Assembly: GCA_003254905.1 (NCBI GenBank)
Contig: QANU01071322.1
Location: 191,662-255,661, forward strand
Source: Nissolia schottii
Taxonomy: Eukaryota; Streptophyta; Magnoliopsida; Fabales; Fabaceae
Direction: 5' to 3'
DNA: 64,000 bases
Position numbers and translations under genes: made by a program. This document shows positions 35,729 to 47,494 of this stretch, piece by piece; the stretch's first letter is position 1, and the number at the start of each line of letters is the position of its first letter. The notes below the pieces were generated by a model, which saw nothing but the letters and a program-made list of their open reading frames with translations, ran no database searches and was not told the origin of the DNA.

Positions 35729-37245
35729 TGATGGTTTTGTGCGGCTTAGAGAAGGGGGGTTGAATCTAAGCAAAGTCTTTCGCTTTAAAAAAATTGACCT
35801 TTCTTTGAAAGTTGTCTCCTAAAAGTTTGGGAGATATCTCCTTGTATTCAGGGAGACAAGTTTTCTGAAAAACCAAAATTTTGAAAACGAAAACAGATTT
35901 TCTTTTAAATGATAGGAAATGTAAATAGTGGAGGGAAGAAGAAAATCAAACACAATATTTATACTGGTTCGATTCCTAGTCAGGAATCTACGTCCAGTTC
36001 TTTAATCGCCAAAATCTGTTTTTCTTTCACAAAAACTTACAAGCACCAATAGTTCTTCTCAAGAACTCACAAGACAGAAATTTCAAATATAGGGACTTAA
36101 CTGAAAATCTTTCTCTCAAGCTCTCTGTTACTCGCCAAAAAAACAAATTCTCAAATAACAAATTTTCTCACCAAGCAATAAAATACCAAAATACCAAATC
36201 AAAGGATTGAAAGTAACATATTCAAAATATGAGAGGTTTGTAGGTGGAGCTCTTGAGGATGTATTTCAATGGCGGTCTTTTTCTCTCATTTTTCTCTTAT
36301 GTCTTTTTTATCTTTAGAATGGTGGAGACACTTCCATTTATACTCGATCCTTAGCATATTCTTGAAGCTTGAGATCATCTCCTTCGTTTTTGCCATTCTT
36401 CAATGATTCCCTCTTTCTTCCTTCTTTTGATTTCAATCCGCTCAGCTCCTTCCAATTTTTGTTGATGCTCATTTAAGAGACATTTTTTCACATGTGCTTC
36501 AATCTCTCTTGACCGTTGCAAGAGTATGTTTCTCGTTTCCTCTTCCATGAATTTTTCTTTCTTTCTTCTTGCATCACGTTCGGCCTTCTTGCTGAGTATA
36601 TCACGTGATTTTGCTTCTTCTTTAACTACAAATATTGCTTTCCTTTTTGTCCTATTCTATTTGCCTCACCTGTAGCTACATCATAGGCTTTTTAGTCTAA
36701 GAAAGTTTCTTCAAACAAATTGTCCTTGATAGCTTCACTTTGACTGAGATACAAGCTCCCCAAAAGTTCTTCTCAATTGATATGTCAATGTCAATCTTCC
36801 ATTTTATTCCTCTTTCTTCTTTATTTACTATTTTTTTGATCTTTTTGGTGACTTACTTTCCCTTTTGTTGTTCCTTGTCTGACGCTTTCCATTGCTGTTG
36901 TAGGAGATAATTCCTCCTTCCCAAGATATTTGATTTCTTTCTCTAATAGCTATACGTTTTTCTTTCAAGTGCCATCACGTTGCTTTTATTTCTCTTCAAC
37001 ATTTCTTGGCAGCAATATGGGAAACTTTATATTTCTCTTTATTCCATTTCTGTGAACCATGCTTAATACTCTATCTTTCCATCAAATACTGATATCTTTC
37101 CTTTAATGTTGCAGCAAGTTTCTTTCTTTTCTCATATAAAATATTTGTTTCCTTTGTCAGCTTGCATTTCCTTTTCTAATGTAATTTTGGTCTTGTCAAG
37201 TCATGTTGTTCTCTTTCTTTGGATGTTTTTTTCTCAGCAGCATAC

Positions 37246-37288
<43 letters not shown>

Positions 37289-37406
37289 NAAGAACAATCT
37301 TAGAATATTATGGACCTAACATTTCCTGAAACACTTTAATACACACGTTAAAAGGTTCACATAGTGTCTGTCATCAAATATAATAATTTTAAATTCTAAC
37401 TCAACA
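35729..37406 (-). mobile_element. LTR of a Copia (Sirevirus-like) element
   Basis: On the minus strand the LTR begins TGTTGAGTTAG at 37406, directly after a polypurine tract (caagggggaga). The proposed end TGATGG (plus strand 35729) is less certain. Inside are the ttgaac/ggggggttgaatc and 'tggttcgattcctagtc' stretches typical of long plant Copia LTRs. An AT microsatellite and an N (37289) lie within. No complete gene; open frames are noise. Confidence 0.6.
37245..37288. repeat. (AT)n microsatellite next to an N
   Basis: An AT run, interrupted once, ending at the N at 37289; its length is probably not reliable. Confidence 0.9.
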
Positions 37407-37971
37407 ATCTCCCCCTTGATGACAAACATTCAAGGAAATTTTAGAAAGGGTTCTAGATATACCTTTTTCAGCAAATTTGCTCCCCCTTAGTGTGAGCTCC
37501 CCCTCAATCATAGCTTTCGTATGTATCCAGAATCTTTGACTTCTTATCAATCAATTTTTGTCAAGATACTTGAATTTACTCATTGAGTGAATAATTGAAA
37601 TTTTCCCCTTCTTGTTTTCTTTCCTTTTTATTTTTCTTTGCCCCAATGAGAAAAATCTGATGGCTTCTTCTCTCAAATTTTGTTGGGCCAATCTATTGGG
37701 CTGCTTCAGTTTTGCCTTTCTTTAACATGGGTTTGACCTTACAAATTTGAGCATTCATGGTCTCCTTGTTGGATCATAATATATGGACTTTAGCTGCATC
37801 TTTATTTTTGTCCACTTATATCAATCACCAAGCTTAGGCTGAGTTAGTTTCTAAACAGATTCTGGATTTAAAACAATATTAATCCTGAAACACTAACACA
37901 CACATTAAAAGATTCATATCATGTTTGTCATCATATTTTAATTTTACAAATTGAATCAACAGATTTCACAG
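37407..37971 (-). mobile_element. Sirevirus-like internal end with repeated polypurine tracts and a second LTR start
   Basis: Next to the LTR the plus strand has atctcccccttgatg, then gctcccccttag and gctccccctcaat within 110 bp: several polypurine-tract copies before the 3' LTR, a known hallmark of Sireviruses. At about 37865-37971 the beginning of an LTR recurs (minus strand TGTTGATTC, then a tgatgacaaac run and an acacaca stretch) in diverged form, suggesting a tandem or nested relative. Confidence 0.55.
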
Positions 37972-37974
37972 GAT

Positions 37975-40333
37975 AACTACTGGTATAAGCCCTCTATATA
38001 GGTTAAAAATTTAGGAACATGAACTCTTAGGTTAAAAAATGTTTGTAGAAGAAATTCTGCAGACACTAGATTAAATCCTGAATGCAGTAGTATATATAAG
38101 GTGTCTGTAAAACGTACTTTTATAGAGGTAAATTTACAAATACCTTAGATTAACCCAATTCCATTACTAGAAAAATTAGTAGATCATAAGGATGTGATCG
38201 AAATATTTTTAGGAAACGCGAAGTACCTGAACCGGTAACGACCACACCTTATCAAAATTTATCAGTATTTGGCCCTAAAATTCTTGGCCAAAAATTCGGC
38301 CAAGAGACACAAGGGATGCATTGCCATTAATGCTATGTAGCAAGTCAATCTTTAAACGTAATAATGACTAGGTGACTAAGCATATGATTAAGCACCATGA
38401 GTCATCATATTTAAGCGCAAAATGGGAATTTAGCCCAAGGGCATTTTGGGAAAGGGAATTTCATGGATTTTCCTATAAATAGCCATGAGTTCTTCCAAAA
38501 ATATGACATAGGAGAAGACCTTAGCAAAACTTTGTCCGTTTACACACTCAGTCGTTACCCTATCAAAACACTGACACAGAAACTTCATTGCACAAAACCT
38601 AGACTTAACTTCCCTAACCTTAAACTCATAGATTTCTCTTAGTCTTCCTAAAGAAAGCTTCCATACACCTACCATAGGAAGAGCTTGGAGCATCAAAGCA
38701 AGCTAGAATTCCGCGCAGACTCTCGGAACCTTTTGTAGCAAACGTACAAGTGGGTAAGCTTGGAATAGGAGCATAACACGTTTTGAACTGGAATTGTATT
38801 CTGGGAATTTTATCATGAAAAGCTAATATTATTTCTAAAATCTAAACGAAAAATTGAGCGGGGATGTTAAGTTTTGTGATTTTTGGAGTCTCCGATGAAT
38901 TTCTCAGCAAAATAGACAGAAACGATGTTTTCGGGTGAACAAGGGCAAAATGGAAATTTTGAAATTAGGACCTGAAAAACAGGGTTGGTTTTCAGAAAAT
39001 ATGGGTTTAGAACTATCAAAAACCTTAAGGCCAAGTCTTGAGCCCTTCGGGTTTTGAGAACTAAAATTCCAAAGAAATCAGGGTTTTACGGCTGAAAAAT
39101 AGTTTTTTTGGGAAAAAAAGTAAAACAGCCATTTCGTGATTTTGGAGTCAAAACCAGAATTTCTAAGTATGAAAAATGATCTTAGAGCTGTCAAAAACCT
39201 TGGGGTAAGGTCTTGGACCTTTCCGGTGTCTGATGACTAAATTCTAACAGAAAACAGACGTATTTAGAAAAGCACTAGGTCACTTACCATGTATGAGAAA
39301 AGAATATGTGATGAATTGTGTGTTTCTTATATCTTATTATGCATCATGAGGATTCAGTCATCACTAGGTACAGTAGGGCGGCTATAGACAACTAAAGGGT
39401 CATCACCTAAATGATTTAAAGAGCATAATTGAACCTAGGAAAGATAAGGTACCGATCCCAGAAATTTTGGTGTTTCTCAAAGAAAGAAAGTAGTTATGTA
39501 TATGATTAGGACGAGTCTTATCTCTTGGCACGTCCAACAGACACGCCCCTCACCAGTCCAGCAAGATGGAATGGTTAAATGTGAGCACAGGCATAGAACT
39601 GAACTTATGCTATATGTTATTCGCAGGCACAAGCCTGAACTTATACTATATGTTACGTACATGACTCTATTTTAAGTATAACGAACAGGCATAGACCTGA
39701 CCTTATTTTCAAACTGTAGGCGGATCCACTGTAAGATAAATGCATATGGATGGAAAAGAATGAACGTATGTATGAATGAATGAACATATATATGTATGTA
39801 TATGAGTCCAAATCCTGGTCGAGTCACAGGGCCGACCCCTCGCCATTCCCCAGTTGAATGGTTGCTCCTATCGTTAGTGATGTAGTATGCCATCGTGCAT
39901 CCACGAATCACAACTGCTCGGGCTAAGCATTGCCCGATCGTCAATGATACAAAGCGAAAGTAGGTCGTAGCTGTAGGGCCGCAGCGACGAAGGAGGCAGA
40001 TGTATGATAATATGAAGAAGGATGCACCCACAGCACGTAAGAGAGTCTATGTTCCCTCATGGATAGGCTATGTGATATATGTATGTATGTATGTATGTAA
40101 GTACTATAAGTACCGTCAAGAGAACCATCGAGACGGTCTATATAAAAGTCATAAAGGGCGGGAGTGGGTGATCGGGTATCATTTCACTCAAGCGAAAGAG
40201 GTTAAAAAGCGTGAAACCATAGATAATGACAAGATTAGAGAACCCCAGTCACCTAGTAAACTAGATAAAGCTACTCAGGACCTAGACAAAAGATAATAAT
40301 TAGTAGGAGTTTAGTATGCATGAACACTTAGAG
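37975..40333 (+). mobile_element. Gypsy (Tekay/Del-like) LTR fragment
   Basis: Collinear with about 9050-10960 of the solo LTR at 8977-12059, sharing aaaattagtagatc (38173), ctataaatag (38474), atgcatcatgagga (39339) and the 'cacctagtaaact' end near 40250. The 5' start is missing and the sequence is cut at the N at 40334. Open frames here (for example 39672-40031) are not gene-like. Confidence 0.75.
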
Positions 40334-40334
40334 N

Positions 40335-41852
40335 AAAAGGAAAAAAAAAATACAATTTTCTCTTCATTTTCTTTTATCTCTAATTTCTTTTCTCTCATTT
40401 TCTCTTAGCATTCAAACAAAACATTAGGAAAGTCACCAGGTGGAGGAGGGAGTAGTTTCTTAGGGTGTGTTTGTAAGTTTTGTTGTGAAGAGAAAGGAAA
40501 GAAAGTGAAAAATTTTGGGGACTTAATTATAATTTTAATATGTAAAAATTGTGACTAAGCCATTTTAATTTTAATATGTAAAAATTGTGACTAAGCCATC
40601 CAAAACTTTTCTTTTCTTTCTTTTCCTTTTTCTCTAAAACAAAACTCACAAACACAAAATTAATTGGTTTGTTTGTTAGACTAAAGTGAGATATCAAGCG
40701 TTAGAAGAGGGTTATGTAGTTTTTCAGTTGGTTTGTTCATTGGATGTTCGGTTCCGTTGTTAATAAAAATAGAAAATAAGAGAGTCAAAATGACCTAACC
40801 ATAAACTACAAGGGATAGCCCTAGCCCCTAGCAACATAATATAAAGCAAAATTATGTATATGCGATCCACCGCGAAAGTTCAAGGTTACAAATTTTAAAA
40901 GAATAGTAACATTACATTTTATTTATCGAAAGTATTTTTGGAGTAAAATTTCCATAATTTGAAAATTTTTCTGAATAGCTATCATAAATCTATCAATAAA
41001 TGTGCCCAACTCCTCCTTGTTTCTTCCAAAAGGATTATTTCATCAATCAAACCCCAACCCATAATAATGAAATCCTACTAATTATATTGTTACATTCTCT
41101 AATGTGGTAATATAATCGCTCTCTCAATTTACACCATCTCGCCAAATAAAAAGAGTGAAATTTAAAGGGACCAAGATACGATGTTTACATGGGAGCTGGG
41201 GCATGTGCTGCTTCTATGTCCTCTGACAAACCAGAAACAGGGCCAGGTGCAGCTCCAGAGCTTACGAGTTCAGTCTTCCTATTGTTCCTATTAACACCAC
41301 ATCCCCCCACACATTGTTCAGTCTCAATTTGCTCCGCCGTCCTCTCCACCACCACTTCAGATGTCCGGCACCGGTATTCCACACCTCGGTCGGCTGTCCT
41401 CTCCGTCTCCAACAGGCACCTCTTCCCTGAGGAAGCTATTGAGAAAGCACACACATCCTTTGGTAACTCCTCACACACAATCTCGGCTGCCAATTTGAAC
41501 ATGTCAGAACACATCATGTAAATATTTTCTCGTCCACAGTAACAGTCGCTTCACAAAATTGATCTATCTCAATTAATTCATCGGATACATTCTTTTAAAA
41601 ATGTATTCATTTTGTTAATTGACAATTACTATGAACCGGAGAGAGTATCAAAGAAAGCAATTGCATAGACACGAAAAAAAATAAAATACATGGCAGGATA
41701 TATAATATAGCATACTTACCCAAAGATGCATGGATGAAAAGGGAAGAAAAGAACAAAACTAAAGGCAGTTTGGTTGGGAAAGACATGGTTTAAAGTGGTG
41801 GCTATGATATGGCTTGGTAGGAGTATGCAGTGTATCAGATTTTTAAGGGGAT
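40335..41852. repeat. 1518-bp segment identical to 42739-44256, bounded by Ns
   Basis: Every stretch compared is the same at a constant offset of 2404 bp, including homopolymer lengths and both PAR1 exons. The segment begins right after the N at 40334 and ends right before the N at 41853. This looks like a sequence-assembly duplicate rather than a real tandem copy. Confidence 0.85.
41185..41786 (-). pseudogene. Shortened PAR1, duplicate of 43589-44190 (likely assembly copy)
   Basis: Exons 41720-41786 and 41185-41486 are identical to the shortened PAR1 at 43589-44190. This copy is cut off from its promoter by the N at 41853 (the TATA box found in the other copy is absent). Its reality depends on whether the 1518-bp identical segment is genuine. 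The protein, if made, would be 122 residues. Confidence 0.7.
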
Positions 41853-42109
41853 NGAATGAATTGAAAAGAGAATAGTAATTATGTAATGACCTAGTAAGAA
41901 ATGGTGGTGGTGGTGGCAGCAGGTGGTGGTGGTGGTGGAGATGGTTGTGGCAAGAGGTGTTCGTGGAGGTGGAGGTGGTGGTGGCCGTTGAGTGGTGGTG
42001 GAAGAGACATGGTGATGATTGTTTGAAAAATTTTGTTCCCTCAAGTGAGAAGAAAATGGTAAACGAAAGAAGTAGTATAACAAAATGATGAAGAGATGGA
42101 GAATGATGT

Positions 42110-42630
42110 TAATCATAGGATCCAAGCTGGATAGATGAAATGGAGGAATGTCTCAGGAGTTTTGTGTGATAAAAAAGTGTCAAGATCAAAGGAAAATTTT
42201 ACTGCACAATTGTAAGACTATCAATATTGTACGAGACTGAGTGTTAGACAGTAAAAAGTCAACAGGAGAATAAACTCAATGTTACGAAAATGAGGATGCT
42301 GCGTTGGATGAGTGGACACACTAGACAAGATAGGATTATGAACGAATGCATTAGCGAAAAGGTCGGGGTAGCACCTATAGTAGAAAACATGGTAGAATCT
42401 CGTCTTAGATGGCTTGAACATTTGGAGAAAAGACTAATAGAAGCTCCAGCAAGGAGAGTAGATCGAATAGTGGGTAATCATTAGTTAGAGGAATGGGAGA
42501 CCTAAAAAAATTATAGAGAAAATTACTATAAAAGATTTAGTGGTTAATGATTTGCATGAAAACACTGTTCTTAATATGACACTATGACGTCGCTTGATCT
42601 ATGTAACCGGCCTCACATAGTCAAAAAAGA
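42110..42630 (+). mobile_element. LINE reverse-transcriptase C-terminal fragment (copy 2)
   Basis: Counterpart of 23080-23615. Clear pieces are NVSGVLCDKK, MRMLRWMSGHTRQDRIMNE and VGVAPIVENMVESRLRWLEH; this copy preserves the GVAPIVE part better than copy 1. Frameshifted and dead. Confidence 0.8.
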
Positions 42631-43588
42631 CTGAGTTGTTCTTGTCCTAGTTTTTTCTATTATAAATGAGAGGATAAATTTGTCATTTTAATATATTTAC
42701 ATTTTATTTCCTCTCACTTTTCGACTCAACTAAACAACAAAAGGAAAAAAAAAATACAATTTTCTCTTCATTTTCTTTTATCTCTAATTTCTTTTCTCTC
42801 ATTTTCTCTTAGCATTCAAACAAAACATTAGGAAAGTCACCAGGTGGAGGAGGGAGTAGTTTCTTAGGGTGTGTTTGTAAGTTTTGTTGTGAAGAGAAAG
42901 GAAAGAAAGTGAAAAATTTTGGGGACTTAATTATAATTTTAATATGTAAAAATTGTGACTAAGCCATTTTAATTTTAATATGTAAAAATTGTGACTAAGC
43001 CATCCAAAACTTTTCTTTTCTTTCTTTTCCTTTTTCTCTAAAACAAAACTCACAAACACAAAATTAATTGGTTTGTTTGTTAGACTAAAGTGAGATATCA
43101 AGCGTTAGAAGAGGGTTATGTAGTTTTTCAGTTGGTTTGTTCATTGGATGTTCGGTTCCGTTGTTAATAAAAATAGAAAATAAGAGAGTCAAAATGACCT
43201 AACCATAAACTACAAGGGATAGCCCTAGCCCCTAGCAACATAATATAAAGCAAAATTATGTATATGCGATCCACCGCGAAAGTTCAAGGTTACAAATTTT
43301 AAAAGAATAGTAACATTACATTTTATTTATCGAAAGTATTTTTGGAGTAAAATTTCCATAATTTGAAAATTTTTCTGAATAGCTATCATAAATCTATCAA
43401 TAAATGTGCCCAACTCCTCCTTGTTTCTTCCAAAAGGATTATTTCATCAATCAAACCCCAACCCATAATAATGAAATCCTACTAATTATATTGTTACATT
43501 CTCTAATGTGGTAATATAATCGCTCTCTCAATTTACACCATCTCGCCAAATAAAAAGAGTGAAATTTAAAGGGACCAAGATACGATGT

Positions 43589-44190
43589 TTACATGGGAGC
43601 TGGGGCATGTGCTGCTTCTATGTCCTCTGACAAACCAGAAACAGGGCCAGGTGCAGCTCCAGAGCTTACGAGTTCAGTCTTCCTATTGTTCCTATTAACA
43701 CCACATCCCCCCACACATTGTTCAGTCTCAATTTGCTCCGCCGTCCTCTCCACCACCACTTCAGATGTCCGGCACCGGTATTCCACACCTCGGTCGGCTG
43801 TCCTCTCCGTCTCCAACAGGCACCTCTTCCCTGAGGAAGCTATTGAGAAAGCACACACATCCTTTGGTAACTCCTCACACACAATCTCGGCTGCCAATTT
43901 GAACATGTCAGAACACATCATGTAAATATTTTCTCGTCCACAGTAACAGTCGCTTCACAAAATTGATCTATCTCAATTAATTCATCGGATACATTCTTTT
44001 AAAAATGTATTCATTTTGTTAATTGACAATTACTATGAACCGGAGAGAGTATCAAAGAAAGCAATTGCATAGACACGAAAAAAAATAAAATACATGGCAG
44101 GATATATAATATAGCATACTTACCCAAAGATGCATGGATGAAAAGGGAAGAAAAGAACAAAACTAAAGGCAGTTTGGTTGGGAAAGACAT
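43589..44190 (-). CDS. PAR1 paralogue with in-frame internal deletion (122 aa)
   Basis: Exon 1 (44124-44190) encodes the signal peptide [20 protein letters not shown]. The second exon (43589-43890) runs from [20 protein letters not shown] to CGVNRNNRKT and then straight into [20 protein letters not shown] and APAPM. Relative to the intact gene at 24505-26119, the end of exon 2, all of intron 2 and the start of exon 3 are gone, removing the second cysteine cluster (SSDALLEPQ...NLAAGEG...LCEKQR). The frame is kept; a 9-bp tandem duplication (RNNRK) sits at the junction. The promoter TATA is retained. It may make a small secreted protein or be an early pseudogene. Confidence 0.75.
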
Positions 44191-44375
44191 GGTTTAAAGT
44201 GGTGGCTATGATATGGCTTGGTAGGAGTATGCAGTGTATCAGATTTTTAAGGGGATGGATAGACAAAACCGAAATCGGCTTGTGAGACAGAACAGACAGA
44301 ACAGAAAGGGTTTGGGTACGTAATGCGAACTGTGGAAGAGATATGAACAAGGAAACGTAAATGGAACCAAAGGTC

Positions 44376-44385
44376 TATATTTATA
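44376..44385 (-). promoter_or_regulatory. Probable TATA box of the shortened PAR1
   Basis: Minus strand TATAAATATA, about 190 bp upstream of the ATG at 44190, equivalent to the site at 26311-26320. Confidence 0.45.
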
Positions 44386-44859
44386 GGTTTTTTTATAGAT
44401 GCGTGTGGAAGCCTCACAACTAGCCTTGTGTCTTCACCACTTCCTTTAATCATACAGTAATCCTACACAGCAAGACAACATGTCTTTTTCTTTTTTCTAT
44501 AAAAAAAAATAAAAATAAGACAATAGAGTCACCGACTCACCGTTATTATTGAATGAATAAAGGAATGCAGCACACTTATCCATTCAAACGTCAATCACCA
44601 TGTTACATCAGAAAAAAAAAAATACCATTTCATGTTATTTTTTAACATGATACCACTATTGTTTATATTATACATGAGCCTTTTTTTTTAATTAAATGTA
44701 AAAGATCACTTATAACAATGTCATGTAAAAAAATAAAATGAGAGAATTCATTTTCTTTTTTGTTAAATTTTAATTTTTATATGTCATCATATCATTATCT
44801 AATCATGTCACCTGTTACTGAATCAACCAAAATAATTGACCCATACACCTACTAGTTCT

Positions 44860-46360
44860 GATGTATTATAAAGTGCATAAACTTTAAACGGGCATATGTA
44901 CAAACATTATATGATATTGAGCACAAACATTGTCAACAGGCTACAGTCCCTGTTGCTTATGTGTTGTGTATAATGTATTATAAAGATTTCTCAACCTTTC
45001 AACAATTAATGCATAAATAATATAAATATTTTGACACAAACATTTTATATATTCTCATGAATAAACACTACTTGATGTGTTGTGCATAATGTATTATAAA
45101 GATCTGATGTATTATAAAGTGCACAAACTTTAAACTGGCATATGCACAAGCATTGTCCTATATTGTATGTACAGGGGGTAGTGTTTTTTTAGTAGAGGAT
45201 TTAGCATATTTGGCAGCACAAACTTTATACCCCTTATAGCACAAACATTAGGGTGACTATAACACAAACTTTGTATATACTGATATGCAATCACGATGTA
45301 TCAAAACAAATGAATGAAACAAGGATTACTGTGCAGGATCTTTCATGGACATTTTACTCAAATTGAATGGAAAATTCTATAACAATTAGTTTAGATAAAC
45401 CAATTTGCATAAACCCTAAACCCTAAAACAAAAACCATAATTGGTTTATGCATCATTATTGTATGCTACATCAATTTCAGTATATGCTTCTTCCATAACA
45501 ACTACACTATGTGCTTCTCCTAGAACCTTCTTGTTGGTGTGAAAGTCAAGTGTCATGCGGGAGTAGTACGCCAATAGTGTTTGACCAGACGATGCACAAC
45601 CTTTACAGCAACAGATACACAAACTTTACATGACACCGTGCACAAACTTTAAACTCGTGTTGGATTGTGTAAAGCATATTTGCAGGAGTGACTAGCAACA
45701 GTGAACAATTAACATCACCAATTTAATTCAAAAGATTTTACTAACACTTATATACATTATAATGCATAAACTTTACATATATGCATATTACTTAATGTAT
45801 AGTAAAATAATAGTGCAGAATATTATGTCTGATTAGGGTGCACAAACATTATATGACTTTGTGCACAAACATTAGATGACGTTGTACACAAATATTAAGT
45901 ATCGTTTACAACACTGATATAGTTCACAACGTTTTACACAATGCTTTGTGTTTCTACTAAACTCATTCACGCTTACGTCATCAATAAATTTAATTCAAAA
46001 GCATAAAAGGTGAACTCAGCTTCGATGTACTTACCAGCGTTTGTTTTCTTTGTGATTACTGCTACATATTTGTGCAGTGAGCACGAAGTATTTGCTGAAG
46101 AGAGACGAGAATGAAGAGAGATCAACGAGAGCTGATGAAAGGGACGAGAGATCGAAGAGAGTGACGAGACCTTATTGTGGTGCAATCCTTATTTCCGAGG
46201 TAAGGAAGAGGAAGGTCGAAGGTCACGCGTGTGTGGAACGCTTTAGTGAGTGAGTGGGAGAGAGAGGTTAGCAGGTGGTTATTTTGAGGGGCCCACTGTA
46301 GTATAATACGGGTGTATGTATGATGTATGGTTTTAGGGTGTACGTGTAGGAGAGTTTTTT
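44860..46360. mobile_element. Probable Mutator-like element filled with gcacaaac(a/t)tta repeats
   Basis: Between 44870 and 45920 the motif gcacaaac followed by attat, tttaaac or tttata recurs more than a dozen times with irregular spacing. The right end (46336 region, gggtgtacgtgtagga) resembles the ends of the element at 49510-51608 (ctacgtgtacac). It interrupts the end of block B. No transposase, and no target duplication was identified; the left boundary is approximate. Confidence 0.45.
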
Positions 46361-46615
46361 TTTTTTTTTGTCAAAATAGGTAGAGTGATTCAACTACGTT
46401 ACTTCTAATTATATTGCTGATGTGATCTCTTGCATCACTCCGGCGCCTTTTTGCGTATGGAAATTGGAAGGTGCTTCATTTTCGTCTTTCTGAAGCATTA
46501 ACTGCTTGTTAATGCAATATACGGAAGTAAATGCACCGATTTCTTTTCTTGATTTTCTCCATTCAACCTTTTCTGCACCGATTTCTAATTGACAACTTGT
46601 AATTGTATTCCTTTC

Positions 46616-46623
46616 TATATAAT
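46616..46623 (+). promoter_or_regulatory. Probable TATA box of the tau GST
   Basis: TATATAAT about 85 bp upstream of the start codon at 46708. Confidence 0.5.
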
Positions 46624-46707
46624 AAGACATAAGACACAATAAACAACCACAGACCAAAGTTTAGTTATTTCAAAGTTTAGCTAATCGAAGTGCTGAAATA
46701 TTCATCA

Positions 46708-47494
46708 ATGGCTGCAACTCAGGAAGAGGTTATGCTTTTGGGGGCTGTGGGAAGCCCATTTGTCTGCAGGGCGCAGATTGGTCTCAAGATGAAGGGAGTT
46801 GAATACAAATTTGTCGAACAAGATTTGCAGAACAAGAGTGAACTTCTCCTCAAATACAACCCAATTCACAAGAAGGTCCCTGTGCTCGTTCACAACGAGA
46901 AGCCCATATCTGAGTCCCTTGTGATTGTCGAGTACATCGACGAGACATGGAAAGGGAACCCCATCTTGCCAACGGAACCGTACCAGAGAGCCTTGGCTCG
47001 TTTCTGGTCCAAGTTCATAGATGACAAGGTAACTCCATCTATTTTATTTATCTCTGTATAAGCCAATCTACATTCTGTTAGATTAAGTATTATCAAGTCC
47101 TAACACAATTGCTAATAAACACTTTGATTTGTGGAACCAGGTCGTGCCCGCTTCATGGAAAGCTTGTTTTACCTTTGACAAGAAAGAGCGTGAGAAGAAT
47201 GTCCAAGACACATTTGAGGCACTGCAGTTTCTAGAGAACGAGCTAAAGGGGAAGTTCTTTGGAGGAGAGGAGTTTGGCTTTGTGGACATAGCCGCTGTTT
47301 TCATAGCGTTTTGGATTCCACTCGTTCAAGAGATAGCAGGGCTGCAATTGTTCACCAGTGACAAATTCCCCAAGCTCTACAAGTGGAGCCTAGAATTCCT
47401 CAGCCATCCAGTTGTCAAAGAAAATTTGCCTCCTAGAGACCCACTCTTTGCCTTCTTCAAAGCTCGTTATGATAGCCTCGCTGCGTCAAAGTAG
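46708..47494 (+). CDS. GSTU: Tau-class glutathione S-transferase
   Basis: Two exons, 46708-47028 and 47141-47494, with one GT..AG intron after IDDK, the usual tau-class position; 224 residues, normal length. The N-terminal thioredoxin-fold domain has [20 protein letters not shown] with the catalytic serine (S16), then [20 protein letters not shown] (glutathione-binding VP and ES residues) and VEYIDETW. The C-terminal helical domain carries [23 protein letters not shown] and LYKWSLEFL. Cytosolic; joins glutathione to electrophiles, and tau members are often stress- or herbicide-induced. The ATG at 46708 was chosen because residues before it are non-ATG and the family starts just here. AATAAA at 47672 may be its poly(A) signal. 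It looks intact. Confidence 0.95.

Larger units (their letters stand above)
41854..44858. repeat. Segmental duplication block B, copy 2
   Basis: Matches 22807-26830 from 'gaatgaatt' to 'acctactagttct', with the ggtggt-rich stretch, the LINE fragment and PAR1 in the same order. Main difference: a deletion of about 1.05 kb within PAR1 (corresponding to roughly 24591-25635). Homology stops where the repeat-filled element at about 44860 begins. Confidence 0.85.

Noticed and set aside
35960..35990. tRNA T-loop-like sequence (ggttcgattcc)
   Set aside because: No matching acceptor, D or anticodon stems around it; it lies inside a Copia LTR.
41189..41521. Plus-strand frame of 110 codons opposite PAR1 (also at 43593 and 25593)
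   Set aside because: Antisense shadow of the PAR1 coding frame; the minus strand has signal peptide, splice sites and family motifs.
45408..45428. Telomere-like aaaccctaaaccctaaa
   Set aside because: Only two units; too short for an interstitial telomere tract and common by chance in plants.
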